Origin: Pseudomonadaceae bacterium
GTDB lineage: Bacteria > Pseudomonadota > Gammaproteobacteria > Pseudomonadales > Pseudomonadaceae
Reading direction: 5' to 3'
DNA: 64,000 nt
NCBI GenBank assembly: GCA_030602315.1
Contig: JAUVZY010000006.1
Span: forward strand, 1-64,000
Position 1 is the stretch's first letter, and every line of letters starts with the position of its first letter. A program made the position numbers and the translations under genes. Positions 1-8,542 of the stretch are shown piece after piece. Below the pieces are notes generated by a model. It did no database searches. It saw only the letters and a program-made list of their open reading frames with translations, and was not told the DNA's origin.

Positions 1-1
1 G

Positions 2-514
2 GGCGCCTCGCCGGAGCAGGTGGCGCAACTGGATGCGGCGCTGGCGCATTTCGCCCGCCACGTCACGGCCGAGCAGGGCGAGGATCACAGCCAGCAGCCG
101 GGCGTCGGCGCCGCCGGTGGGCTGGGCTTTGCCGCGCGGGCCTTTCTCGGTGCGCGGTTTCGCCCGGGTATCGAGCTGGTCGCCGAGGTCTCGGGGCTGG
201 CGGAGGCGATGCAGGGCGCGGCGCTGGTGATCACCGGGGAAGGGCGGCTGGACGGCCAGAGCCTGCATGGCAAGACGCCGGTGGGCGTGGCGCGTATCGC
301 CCGCCAGCAGGGCGTGCCGTGCATCGCACTGGCCGGCAGTCTGGGCGAGGGCTATCAGCAGCTCTATCCGGCCGGTATCGACGCTGCCTTCAGCCTCACC
401 CCCGGGCCGATGACCCTGGAGCAAGCCTGCGCCCGGGCGGCGATCGAGCTCGAGGCGCGCGCCGCCGACCTGGCGCGGCTCTGGCGCCTGGCCCTGGCCC
501 TGGCCAGCCGTTGA
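2..514 (+). CDS. Glycerate 2-kinase, C-terminal part (cut by window start)
   Basis: Glycerate kinases of the GarK/GlxK type phosphorylate glycerate in the cytoplasm, feeding glyoxylate or tartronate breakdown into glycolysis. The open frame runs from the window edge, reading GASPEQVAQLD upstream of the first GTG at position 20, so the start lies outside. The visible 170 residues carry the family's C-terminal features: the Gly-rich GVGAAGGLGFAARAF segment, LVITGEGRLDGQSLHGKTPVG, and a conserved Ala/Gly-rich segment (IALAGSLGEGY). It ends with a normal TGA. The next gene is about 105 bases downstream in the same direction, so it may close an operon that lies mostly outside the window. Family assignment is secure from motifs; the exact substrate isomer is inferred. 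Confidence 0.88.
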   Translation, partial: GASPEQVAQLDAALAHFARHVTAEQGEDHSQQPGVGAAGGLGFAARAFLGARFRPGIELVAEVSGLAEAMQGAALVITGEGRLDGQSLHGKTPVGVARIARQQGVPCIALAGSLGEGYQQLYPAGIDAAFSLTPGPMTLEQACARAAIELEARAADLARLWRLALALASR

Positions 515-619
515 GCGCTTGAGCGAGCGCGGGCGAACCACTGCGGCCGATCGCCGGTCCAAACGCTCGCAGCCGCGTTGGCGGCCTTCATGGACTACAC
601 CGACAGGGAGCCTGGTCCG

Positions 620-898
620 ATGAACCGAATCCTCGTTCTGCCCGCTGTGCTCATGCTTGCCGGCTGCGCCGGCCAACCGTCGACGCCAGTTCCGTCCGAC
701 GATCTCGCCCTGCGCCCGGCCCAGGCGTTCTGCCAGCCATCGTTCGCCGCGCCAGCGCCAGCGGCGGCCAACGTGGACAGCCTGGAAGCGGAAATCCGCG
801 CGGCACTGGCCAGACGCAACGAGCGCCTGGCCTTCGAGCGCGGCAAGGTGAATGCGCTGATCGCCTGCAACCGACCGGCCCTGAGCCGCGCACCCTAG
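620..898 (+). CDS. Small predicted lipoprotein of unknown function
   Basis: A 92-residue protein with a short hydrophobic signal ending in a lipobox (LMLAGC), so it is probably cleaved at Cys17 and anchored in a membrane by lipid. The mature part is Ala/Pro-rich, then has a charged helical stretch (VDSLEAEIRAALARRNERLA) and two cysteines besides the lipid-bearing one (FCQPS and IACNRP) that could form a disulfide. The ATG at 620 is chosen over the in-frame ATG at 578 because it begins exactly at the signal peptide and has GGAG-like bases shortly upstream. I do not recognise a family. It stands alone between the glycerate kinase and a convergent stress-like protein. Confidence 0.7.
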   Translation: MNRILVLPAVLMLAGCAGQPSTPVPSDDLALRPAQAFCQPSFAAPAPAAANVDSLEAEIRAALARRNERLAFERGKVNALIACNRPALSRAP

Positions 899-917
899 GG
901 CACGCGGCTCACCGCGC

Positions 918-2636
918 TCAGCGCGGGCGGCTGTCGCTGTCGGTATCGCTGTCGCTGCGGCGGATGATGCACACCCGTTCGCTGTAGGTTCCCTGCTGGC
1001 TGCCGCTGACCTGGCCGCCACCGGAGGCGCCGCCCAGGTTGGATGAGCGTGCCGAACCCACTTCACTGGAATCGCTCAGTCCGCCATAGCCGGTGGCGCC
1101 CGTGCTCGAGCCGACCTGTTCGGAGCGTCCGCTAGCGTTCGATCCGCTCAGGCTGTTGCGCGAGGTCTCCCCCGCAAGCCCCGCGCTGCCGGCTGCTGCG
1201 CCCATTCCGGCGCCCGCCGAACTGCCGTGCCCGGTGGTGCCGGCGCCGGTCGGCGAGGTGGTGGCGGTGGTCGGTGGGTAATCGGTGCCGGCGCGCTTGG
1301 CGCTGCTGCCCACGCCATAGGCATCGCTGCTGCCCGATTCGCCGCTGGTGCGGCTGCCGGTGCCGAGCGAAGAGCTGCTGCTGCCCATGCCGCTTGAGCC
1401 GCTGGAGCCAAGTGTGTCGCTGCCCGTTCCGCTCATGCCGCTGCTGCCGCTAGCGATGCCGGCCGAGCCGACCCGTGTGCTGTCAGACGAACTGACCGAG
1501 CTGCCGCGCGAGCCGCTGCCGGCCGTCGCGCTGCTGCCGCTGCCACTGGCGCCGAGCCGGTCGCTGCCTGCTCCGCTCATGCCGCTGCTGCCGCTGCCCA
1601 TGCCGGCCGAACCGACGCGGCCACTGTCGCTCTGCTGGGTTGCGCTGCTGGTAGTGCTGCCCGTACGGCTGCTGCTGCCAGACGCGCCGAGCCGGTCGCC
1701 AGTTGCGTCGCCGGTGCCCGCCGAGCCGACCCGACCGCTGCCGCCCTGGTTCACCGAGGCGCCGCTCGAGCCGGTGCCGACACCCGCCGCGCCGGTGCTG
1801 CTGCCCTTGCCGCCGGCGCCCAGGCGGTCGCTGTCACGCCCGCTGATGCCGCTATCGGTACCGCTGCTACGGCTGCCTGCGCCGAGGCTGCCGCTGCGGC
1901 CAACCTCGCCCGCGGCGTGGCTGCTGGCCGAGGTCACCCCGATTTCGCGGGTTGGCCCGCTCGGGGTGCGGCTGGTCCCGGTCTGATCGCTGGTGTGCCC
2001 GGAGCCCGTGGCACTGCCGATCGGGCCGCCGGCGCCGGGGCGCTCGCTTTCCGAATAACGCTCGGAGCTGGCCATGGCGCCGGTGGCCGTGCCGGCGGCG
2101 GCGTTGGTCCGTGCGCCGGGGAAGTGCCGGTCGAGCTCGGAATCACCGCCAGTGGCGCCGACATAGGGGCTGGTGGAAATGCCGGCATAACGGTCGGAAG
2201 GTGCGGTGTCCTTGCGCCAGTCATCGCCGCTGCTGCCGCCCCAGCTGGCGCTGCGCTCGCGAATGTCGATGGCGCCGTTGTATTCGAGCGAGTCGCGTAC
2301 CCGGGCCATCTCGTCGTCGCTGTACACGTCCACCGCGATCACCAGCGAGCCGCGCCGCACCGCTTCGGGATACGCGCTGGCGTGGTGGCGGTATTCCTCT
2401 CGGTCATCGGCGCCGAACAGCGATTTGAAGAAATGGGTGATGCGTGACTCATGCTGGGTTCGGTCCACCGGGCTGCTGTCGGTGGTGGTATAGGGCTCGC
2501 CATAGCCGTGGATCTCGGCGCTGTCGGCACCGACCGAGTGGATATGCTCGCGGGGAATGCCCCGGGCCATCAGGTCACCGCGGGTGCGGGTGACGTCGGT
2601 CACGGTGTCGAACGCTGCTACCAGTGTGTGTTTCAT
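918..2636 (-). CDS. Ser/Gly-rich repeat protein with N-terminal YflT-like stress domain
   Basis: A 572-residue protein in two parts. Residues 1 to about 130 look like the general-stress YflT/GSP17M fold (begins MKHTLVAAFDTVTDVTRTRG; later a YPEAVRRGSLVIAVDVYSDDE stretch). Residues ~150-560 are low-complexity Ser, Gly, Ala and Thr, with imperfect repeats built on RVGSAG, SGSSGMSG and SD(R/T)LGASGS about every 40-55 residues. It ends in an acidic-basic tail (RRSDSDTDSDSRPR). No signal peptide or membrane segment is seen, so it is probably cytoplasmic and largely disordered. A role in osmotic or desiccation stress is inference from domain and composition. The long frames on the opposite strand are by-products of the GC-rich repeat. 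Confidence 0.8.
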   Translation of the reverse strand: MKHTLVAAFDTVTDVTRTRGDLMARGIPREHIHSVGADSAEIHGYGEPYTTTDSSPVDRTQHESRITHFFKSLFGADDREEYRHHASAYPEAVRRGSLVIAVDVYSDDEMARVRDSLEYNGAIDIRERSASWGGSSGDDWRKDTAPSDRYAGISTSPYVGATGGDSELDRHFPGARTNAAAGTATGAMASSERYSESERPGAGGPIGSATGSGHTSDQTGTSRTPSGPTREIGVTSASSHAAGEVGRSGSLGAGSRSSGTDSGISGRDSDRLGAGGKGSSTGAAGVGTGSSGASVNQGGSGRVGSAGTGDATGDRLGASGSSSRTGSTTSSATQQSDSGRVGSAGMGSGSSGMSGAGSDRLGASGSGSSATAGSGSRGSSVSSSDSTRVGSAGIASGSSGMSGTGSDTLGSSGSSGMGSSSSSLGTGSRTSGESGSSDAYGVGSSAKRAGTDYPPTTATTSPTGAGTTGHGSSAGAGMGAAAGSAGLAGETSRNSLSGSNASGRSEQVGSSTGATGYGGLSDSSEVGSARSSNLGGASGGGQVSGSQQGTYSERVCIIRRSDSDTDSDSRPR

Positions 2637-2774
2637 GGTTCACCTCGCGCTATGCATGAACGGCGGATCGGCCGAACGCTGCTCATGGCCAGCCCTGGCG
2701 AAGGTGTCCCGCGAATGCACGAGCGGACGCCACGCAGGGGCAGCGTCCGGTCGTCGAGGCAGCGCTCATACACT

Positions 2775-2801
2775 TTGGGTCTGCCTGCCGGGGCGTAGTT
2801 C
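2775..2801 (-). promoter_or_regulatory. Weak AlgU (sigma-22)-like promoter for the Ser/Gly stress protein
   Basis: On the minus strand GAACTA is followed after 16 bases by CCCAA, one mismatch each from the AlgU pattern GAACTT-N16/17-TCCAA. It lies about 140 bases before the start at 2636. A stress promoter would suit the gene, but two mismatches in GC-rich DNA make this tentative. Confidence 0.25.
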
Positions 2802-2890
2802 AGGCCGCGGGATCAGCGGTCGTGGCGGGCGGCTTTAAGCCCTGGCGCCGATGGGCTACACCTTGGTAATCGGTCACGCCGGAGATCGTC

Positions 2891-3898
2891 ATGCTGATTC
2901 GCACGCCCCAGGGCTGGGCCTGTCGGCCCTCGGAGATCACCCCCGAGGGGGTCTACCTGTCGCGACGCCAGTTTCTCGGAGCCGGCGCTGCCGGGCTGCT
3001 GGCGGCCGGCGTGCCGGCGCTGGCCGAGGAAACCGCGCTGTACGACGCCCCGCCCGCGGCCGAGGCGCCGGCCTGGTTCGCCGAGAAGCACCCGGGCATC
3101 CGCTGGGCGGCGGTGGTGCCCGAGGGCGAGCCGGTGACCCCGTTCGCGGCGGCGACGCGCTACAACAATTTCTACGAGTTCGGCCAGGACAAGGGCGACC
3201 CGGCACGCCATGCCGGCGCGCTGGTCACCGAGCCCTGGACGGTGCGTATCGACGGCGAGGTCGGCAAGCCGGGGGTGTACGAGCTGGCCGAGCTGGTGCG
3301 CCCGCACGCGCTGGAGGAGCGCATCTACCGCCTGCGTTGCGTCGAGGCGTGGTCGATGGTGATTCCCTGGCTCGGCTTTTCGCTGGGCGAGCTGCTAAAG
3401 CGCGCCGAACCGACCGGCAACGCCCGCTATGTCGCCTTCACCACGGTGATGCAGCCAGAAGCCATGCCGGCACTGCGCTCGCGCTTGAGCCTGATCGACT
3501 GGCCGTACCGCGAAGGGCTGCGCATCGACGAAGCCATGCACCCGCTGACCATCCTCGCGGTGGGCATGTACGGCCGCGTGCTGCCCAACCAGAACGGCGC
3601 GCCGCTGCGTCTGGTGGTGCCGTGGAAGTACGGCTTCAAGAGCATCAAGTCGATCGTCGCCATCCACCTGACCGAGCAGCAGCCGTACACCACCTGGCAG
3701 GCGCTGGCACCACGCGAATACGGCTTCTACGCCAACGTGAACCCCGAGGTGGATCATCCGCGCTGGTCACAGAAGCGCGAACGCCGCCTGCCGGGCACGC
3801 TGCTGCGCAGCAACCTGCGCGACACCCTGCCGTTCAACGGCTATGCCGAGGCGGTCGCGCCGCTGTACGCGGGCATGGACCTGCGGCGCTTCTACTGA
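2891..3898 (+). CDS. msrP: Periplasmic methionine sulfoxide reductase, molybdenum subunit MsrP (YedY)
   Basis: MsrP repairs methionine sulfoxide in periplasmic proteins, using electrons from the haem membrane partner MsrQ. The 335-residue length fits the family. The N-terminus has a twin-arginine signal ([17 protein letters not shown], residues ~24-40), as needed for a folded molybdopterin enzyme exported by Tat. The molybdenum ligand cysteine is in [10 protein letters not shown] (Cys150), and the motifs YNNFYEFG and [12 protein letters not shown] are characteristic. The ATG at 2891 follows GGAG at proper spacing. Its stop overlaps the start of msrQ (TGATG), showing a coupled two-gene operon. 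Assignment rests on the whole sequence and the partner gene. Confidence 0.96.
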   Translation: MLIRTPQGWACRPSEITPEGVYLSRRQFLGAGAAGLLAAGVPALAEETALYDAPPAAEAPAWFAEKHPGIRWAAVVPEGEPVTPFAAATRYNNFYEFGQDKGDPARHAGALVTEPWTVRIDGEVGKPGVYELAELVRPHALEERIYRLRCVEAWSMVIPWLGFSLGELLKRAEPTGNARYVAFTTVMQPEAMPALRSRLSLIDWPYREGLRIDEAMHPLTILAVGMYGRVLPNQNGAPLRLVVPWKYGFKSIKSIVAIHLTEQQPYTTWQALAPREYGFYANVNPEVDHPRWSQKRERRLPGTLLRSNLRDTLPFNGYAEAVAPLYAGMDLRRFY

Positions 3899-4509
3899 TG
3901 AAGCAGCCGGTGTGGCGTGGTGGGGTGTTCCTGGCGGCCCTGGTGCCGCTGCTTGTGTGGCTGTATCAGGCGCAGACCTTCGCCCTCGGCCCGGACCCCG
4001 GCAAAACCCTGGTGGACCGCCTGGGGCAGGGCGCGCTGGTCCTGCTCTTGCTCACCCTCTGCCTCTCGCCCTTGCAATGGACCACGCGCTGGAGCGGCTT
4101 TGCCCTGGTCCGCCGCCAGCTCGGCCTGTGGACCTTTGCCTATGCCAGCCTGCATGTGGCCGGTTACCTGGTGTTCATTCTCGGTCTCGAGTTCGCTCGG
4201 CTGCCCGAAGAGCTGGCCGAGCGCCCGTACATCCTGGTCGGCGCGCTGGCCTGGCTCGGCCTGCTGGCGCTGGCGCTCACGTCCAACCGCGCCAGCATGC
4301 GGCGACTGGGCAAAGGCTGGAAGCGCCTGCACCGGCTGGTCTACCCGATCCTCGTGCTGGTGCTGCTGCACATGCTCTGGGTGGTGCGCGCCGATCTGAC
4401 CCTGTGGAGCCTGTACGCGGCGCTCGGCGCCAGCCTGCTGGCGCTGCGGGCCGTGCGCAGCATTGCCCGCAGGCGCGCGTGCAGCCCAGCGGCGCCCCGG
4501 CGCGGGTGA
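3898..4509 (+). CDS. msrQ: Haem-binding membrane subunit MsrQ (YedZ)
   Basis: MsrQ is an inner-membrane b-type haem protein that passes electrons from the quinone pool or flavin reductase to MsrP. The 203-residue protein has about six hydrophobic segments (for example residues 9-25, 44-60, 78-100, 114-128, 152-166). Histidines likely to bind haem occur in ASLHVAGYLVF, KRLHRLVYPIL and LLHMLWVVRAD. It begins at the ATG overlapping the msrP stop codon. The C-terminus is Arg-rich (RSIARRRACSPAAPRRG) and probably cytoplasmic. Gene order msrP-msrQ is the usual one. A universal stress protein follows 46 bases later in the same direction and may be co-transcribed. Confidence 0.95.
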   Translation: MKQPVWRGGVFLAALVPLLVWLYQAQTFALGPDPGKTLVDRLGQGALVLLLLTLCLSPLQWTTRWSGFALVRRQLGLWTFAYASLHVAGYLVFILGLEFARLPEELAERPYILVGALAWLGLLALALTSNRASMRRLGKGWKRLHRLVYPILVLVLLHMLWVVRADLTLWSLYAALGASLLALRAVRSIARRRACSPAAPRRG

Positions 4510-4555
4510 ACGCGCTATCCTTCCTGCGGGGTGCAACAAGGCCGCGAGGACACCG

Positions 4556-5449
4556 ATGAACAACCGTTCCACGCTTGGCCGAGTGCTGGCCCTGACCGAT
4601 TTTTCCGCACCGGCGCGCCGTGCCGTCGACCGAGCCGCCATGCTGGCGCTGGCATGCGGGGCCCGGCTCGATCTGCTGCATGTGTTGACCGGCGGGGCCA
4701 TCGACCGGCTGCGCCGGTTTGCCGGGGCTGATTCGGCGCACACCGAGCAGCGCCTCGCCGATGCCGCGCGCGCCCAGCTCGCGCAGGTCGGCGAAAGCCT
4801 GCAGCGCCAGCGTGGCATAACCGCCGAGGCGCACCTGGGCCAGGGGGCGTTGCTGGGCGTGCTCGACGAACAGCTGAACCGGCTGGCTCCGGACCTGACC
4901 GTGCTGGGCGCGCGTGGTGAGAGCTACCTTCGCCACGCGATCCTCGGCTCGACCGCCGAACGCATGCTGCGCAAGATGAGCCGGCCGACGCTGGTGGTGA
5001 AGCAGCAGCCCCACGAGCCGTACCGGCGCGTGCTGGTGCCGGTGGATTTCTCCGCCGCCTCGCTACCGGCGATCCGTCTGGCGCAGGCGGTCGCGCCGGG
5101 CGCCGAGATCGTCCTGCTGCACGCCTTTGAGGTGCCCTTCGAAAGCAAACTGCAGTTTGCCGGTGTCGATGATGGGGTCATTGAAGGCTACCGCCAGACG
5201 GCGCGCCAAGAGGCGGTTCTGCAGCTGCGCGACCTGGCCGAGGATGCCGGCTGCGCCAGCGGCTCGCGGGTAATGCTGGTGCTGCATGGCCCTGCCGCGC
5301 GGCATATCGTCGAGCAGCAACAGGAGCAGGACTGCGACCTGATCATCATGGGGAAACATGGCGAGGGCATGATCGAAGCGCTGCTGCTTGGCAGCGTCAC
5401 CAAACATGTGCTGGCCGAATCCCAGGGTGACGTGTTGGTCTGCGCCTGA
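4556..5449 (+). CDS. Tandem-domain universal stress protein (UspA family)
   Basis: A 297-residue cytoplasmic protein with two UspA domains. The first (about residues 6-143) begins RVLALTDFSAPARRAVDRAA and ends around STAERMLRKMSRPTLVVK. The second (about 156-297) begins RVLVPVDFSAASLPAIRLAQ and ends with IMGKHGEGMIEALLLGSVTKHVL followed by the DVLVCA strand. The G-2x-G-9x-G(S/T) type nucleotide loop is recognisable in each half (GARGESYLRHAILGSTAERML and GKHGEGMIEALLLGSVTKHVL), so ATP binding is plausible. Such double-domain proteins are typical of Pseudomonas and rise in oxygen limitation or stationary phase. The ATG at 4556 was chosen because it begins the first beta strand and has GAGG upstream; longer frames upstream lack homology. 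Confidence 0.9.
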   Translation: MNNRSTLGRVLALTDFSAPARRAVDRAAMLALACGARLDLLHVLTGGAIDRLRRFAGADSAHTEQRLADAARAQLAQVGESLQRQRGITAEAHLGQGALLGVLDEQLNRLAPDLTVLGARGESYLRHAILGSTAERMLRKMSRPTLVVKQQPHEPYRRVLVPVDFSAASLPAIRLAQAVAPGAEIVLLHAFEVPFESKLQFAGVDDGVIEGYRQTARQEAVLQLRDLAEDAGCASGSRVMLVLHGPAARHIVEQQQEQDCDLIIMGKHGEGMIEALLLGSVTKHVLAESQGDVLVCA

Positions 5450-5494
5450 CCAGGGCACCTCGGCCATCGGGCACGGGGCGGTCGAGGAAAACGC

Positions 5495-5920
5495 ATGCAC
5501 GAAAGGTTTGATTTACAACGCTTTGTCAGCGCCCAGGCGCCGCTGTACCAGCAGGCGCTCGCCGAGTTGGAGGCGGGCACCAAGCGCAGCCATTTCATGT
5601 GGTTCGTCTTTCCGCAGGTCGCCGGCCTGGGCCACAGCGACATGGCGCGCCGCTACGCCATTTCCGGGCTCGAGGAAGCCCGCGCCTATCTGTCCCATCC
5701 CGTCCTCGGGCCACGACTGCGAGAATGTGCCGCGGCCTTGCTGGCGCATGGTGGGCGCAGCGCCCGCGCCGTGCTGGGCAGTCCGGATGATCTGAAACTG
5801 CGCTCGAGCATGACCCTGTTCGACCAGGTGGCGCCGGGGGATGTCTTTGCCAGGGTACTGGCGACGTTTTTCGAGGGCGTACCGGATCGGGCGACGCTCC
5901 AGCGCCTGGGCAAGGCCTGA
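5495..5920 (+). CDS. DUF1810 family protein
   Basis: A 141-residue soluble protein of the DUF1810 family, recognised from FDLQRFVSAQ near the N-terminus, the signature SHFMWFVFPQVAGLGHS, and ARRYAISGLEEARAYLSHPVLGPRL. The C-terminal half has the family's LKLRSSMTLFDQV segment. The fold is a small alpha-helical bundle; the biochemical function is not established. The start has a GAGG ribosome site 7 bases upstream. It follows the universal stress protein by 45 bases, so it may sit in the same transcript. Confidence 0.9.
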   Translation: MHERFDLQRFVSAQAPLYQQALAELEAGTKRSHFMWFVFPQVAGLGHSDMARRYAISGLEEARAYLSHPVLGPRLRECAAALLAHGGRSARAVLGSPDDLKLRSSMTLFDQVAPGDVFARVLATFFEGVPDRATLQRLGKA

Positions 5921-6008
5921 GCAGGCCCGGGGTCGAACGATGGGCGGCCGCTAGCGGCAAGCCATGCCAGCCGGCCACGGCCGACCAACACTGCGCAAGG
6001 AGCAGACG

Positions 6009-8429
6009 ATGAGAACGCGGGACTACCAAAGCCAGCTGGAGGCGGTCTGCAACAACGCCAGCATGGCCATGTTCATCCTCGACCAGCGTCAGCACTGCAC
6101 CTACATGAACCCGGCCGCCGAAGAGCTCACCGGTTTCACCTTGGCGGAAGTCCAGGGCGCGCCGCTGCACCAGTTCATTCACCACTCGCATCCCGACGGC
6201 AGCCCCTATCCCTTGGAAGCCTGCCCGATCGACCGTGCCTTTCCGGCCAATTGCCGCGAGCGCGGCGAGGAGGTGTTCGTCCACAAGGATGGCCACTTCT
6301 TCGCGGTGGCCTTCACCGCCAGCCCGATCCGCCAGGGGCCGAGGATCCTCGGCACGGTGATCGAGGCGCAGGCCATCGGCGAGCGCCAGCAGCGCGAAGC
6401 GCACGAGCGCTTTCTCAACGAGGTGGCTAAGGATTTCGATCGGCTGACCGGCGCGGCCGAACTGATGGACACCGTTGGCTCCAAGCTCTGCCGCTACCTC
6501 AGGCTCACCAGTTGCAGCTTCGCCCAGGTCGATCCGAGCAGTAACACCATCACCATCCAGGCCGCCTGGCAGCAGCATGGCCGCCCGAGTCTGCTGCAGA
6601 CGTTCCGCCTCAGTGACTACCTGACGGCCGACTGCATCGAGGCCTTCCACCAGGGGGAGACGCTGGTGGTCTGCGACAGCGAGCGCGACCCGCGCTCGGA
6701 CGCCGAGGCTCACGCGCAACTGCAATTGCGCGCATTCATCGGCGTGCCCGGCTTTCGTGACGACAGCTGGTGTTATCTGCTGGCCGCGTTTGATGCCAGC
6801 CCGCGGGTCTGGCGGGCCGATGAGGTCGAGCTGGTGCAGGAGTTCGCCCGCCGGGTGTTCCCGCGCGTCGAAAGGGCCCGCGCCGAGGAGGCGCTCAAGG
6901 AAAGCGAAGCCCGCTACCGCGAGCTGTTCGAGGCGATCGGCCAGGGCTTTTGCGTCTTCGAGATCCTCTGCGACGAGCGCGGCGAGCCGGAAGATCTGAT
7001 GGTCATCGCGGTCAACCCGGCCTTCGCGCGCCATACCGGGCTGCATGACGCCACCGGCAAGACCATCAAGACGCTGGTGCCGGAGGTCGAGCAGAAATGG
7101 TTGCAGCGGTATTGCGAGGTCGTGCGCACCGGCCGTCCGCTGCGCCTGGTCGATTATTCGGCCGCCATGGGCCGTTGGTTCGATGTGGAGGCCTTTGCCA
7201 CCGGGCGGCCCGAGCAGCAGCGGGTGGCGCTGCTGTTTTCCGACATCACCGTGCAGAAACAGGCCGAAGAGGCCCTGCAGCGGGCGCATGTGCAGTTGCT
7301 GGAGAACGACCGTCGCAAGGATGAGTTTCTCGCCATGCTCGCCCATGAACTGCGCAACCCGCTGGCGGCGCTGCGCGGTGCCATCGCCTGGCTGGCACGG
7401 CATGCCCAGACGGTTCCCGCGCGACAGCTCGAGATCCTCCAGCGGCAAAGCGGTGCGCTCAATACGCTGGTCGACGACCTGCTGGATGTCGCCCGGGTCA
7501 CGCGCGGGCTGGTTGTGCTGCGCAGCGCCCGTCTCGATCTGCGCACGGTGGTCGAGCGGGCCGTTGCCGGCACCCAGGCCCTGTTCGACGAACACGCCCA
7601 CGCACTGACGGTGCAGCTGCCGGCCGCGCCGGTCGAGGTCAACGGCGACGCGCTGCGCCTGGAGCAGGTGGTGAGCAACCTGCTGACCAACGCCGCCAAA
7701 TACACCGACCGCCACGGCCAGATCAGCGTGACGGTGGAGGCGTGCGACGGCGAGGCGCTGCTGCGGGTGCGTGACAACGGCATCGGCATCGAGGCCGAGC
7801 TGTTGCCGACCATCTTCGACCTGTTCGTGCAGGCCGAACGTGGCCTGGACCGTTCGCAGGGCGGCCTGGGGGTGGGCCTTACCATCACCCGCAACCTGGT
7901 CAGCCAACACGGCGGCACCATCGAAGTCCATTCCCAGGGCCGGGGCAAGGGCAGCGAATTCATCGTGCGGCTACCGCGCCTTGCCAGCGAGCGTGTCGCG
8001 CCTGAGCAGGCCGAGGCGCCAGCGGCCGAAGGCGCGCCGCTGCGGGTGCTGGTGGTGGATGACAACCGCGACATCGCCGAGACCTTCGCCTTGCTGCTGG
8101 AGGAGGCGGGCCATCAGGTGCGGCTGGCCTTCGACGGCGTGCAGGCGCTTGCCGAGGCCAAGGCCTTCGTGCCGCAGGTGGCGCTGCTCGACATCGGCCT
8201 GCCCGGCATGGATGGCTATGAAGTGGCAAAGCACCTGCGAGAGCAGCCCCAGCTCGCCGGCATCGTGCTGATCGCCATCACCGGTTACGGTGGTCTGGCG
8301 GCACGGGAGCGCTCCAAGGCTGCCGGTTTTGACGAGCATCTGACCAAGCCGGTGAGCTTCGAGACGCTGGAGGCGCTGATCGCCAGCCATAGGCCGCCGC
8401 CTGCCTCGCTGCACGCAAGCGCCTCGTAA
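6009..8429 (+). CDS. Hybrid sensor histidine kinase (PAS-GAF-PAS-HisKA-HATPase-REC)
   Basis: An 806-residue cytoplasmic sensor kinase with no membrane segment. Order: PAS (about 5-125, FILDQRQHCTYMNPAAEELTG), GAF (about 140-290), second PAS (about 300-420), HisKA with the phospho-histidine in FLAMLAHELRNPLAALRG (His446), HATPase with the N box (NLLTNAAKY) and GLGVGLTITRNL, and a C-terminal receiver (LRVLVVDDNRDIAET) with phospho-Asp728 in LLDIGLPGMDGYEV and Lys in HLTKPV. The single receiver and lack of HPt suggest feedback control or relay to another protein. The ATG at 6009 has AAGGAGC upstream. A second PAS kinase follows about 110 bases downstream, same direction. The stimulus cannot be told from sequence. 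Confidence 0.93.
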   Translation: MRTRDYQSQLEAVCNNASMAMFILDQRQHCTYMNPAAEELTGFTLAEVQGAPLHQFIHHSHPDGSPYPLEACPIDRAFPANCRERGEEVFVHKDGHFFAVAFTASPIRQGPRILGTVIEAQAIGERQQREAHERFLNEVAKDFDRLTGAAELMDTVGSKLCRYLRLTSCSFAQVDPSSNTITIQAAWQQHGRPSLLQTFRLSDYLTADCIEAFHQGETLVVCDSERDPRSDAEAHAQLQLRAFIGVPGFRDDSWCYLLAAFDASPRVWRADEVELVQEFARRVFPRVERARAEEALKESEARYRELFEAIGQGFCVFEILCDERGEPEDLMVIAVNPAFARHTGLHDATGKTIKTLVPEVEQKWLQRYCEVVRTGRPLRLVDYSAAMGRWFDVEAFATGRPEQQRVALLFSDITVQKQAEEALQRAHVQLLENDRRKDEFLAMLAHELRNPLAALRGAIAWLARHAQTVPARQLEILQRQSGALNTLVDDLLDVARVTRGLVVLRSARLDLRTVVERAVAGTQALFDEHAHALTVQLPAAPVEVNGDALRLEQVVSNLLTNAAKYTDRHGQISVTVEACDGEALLRVRDNGIGIEAELLPTIFDLFVQAERGLDRSQGGLGVGLTITRNLVSQHGGTIEVHSQGRGKGSEFIVRLPRLASERVAPEQAEAPAAEGAPLRVLVVDDNRDIAETFALLLEEAGHQVRLAFDGVQALAEAKAFVPQVALLDIGLPGMDGYEVAKHLREQPQLAGIVLIAITGYGGLAARERSKAAGFDEHLTKPVSFETLEALIASHRPPPASLHASAS

Positions 8430-8542
8430 GCAGGCCGCGGTGTGGCGTCTGGTGCATCGGTCGCAACGCATGCAGATCGAGGGCACTGGGCGCCGGCTGG
8501 GTGGTCTGGTTCCTTACGGTCGGCAAGCAGTAGGCGTACCCG

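Noticed and set aside
1348-1986. 212-codon Pro/Leu-rich plus-strand frame opposite the Ser/Gly protein
   Set aside because: Translation of the repeat on the wrong strand; no start signal.
5595-7931. 778-codon minus-strand frame opposite the hybrid kinase
   Set aside because: Antisense shadow; no domain and no ribosome site.
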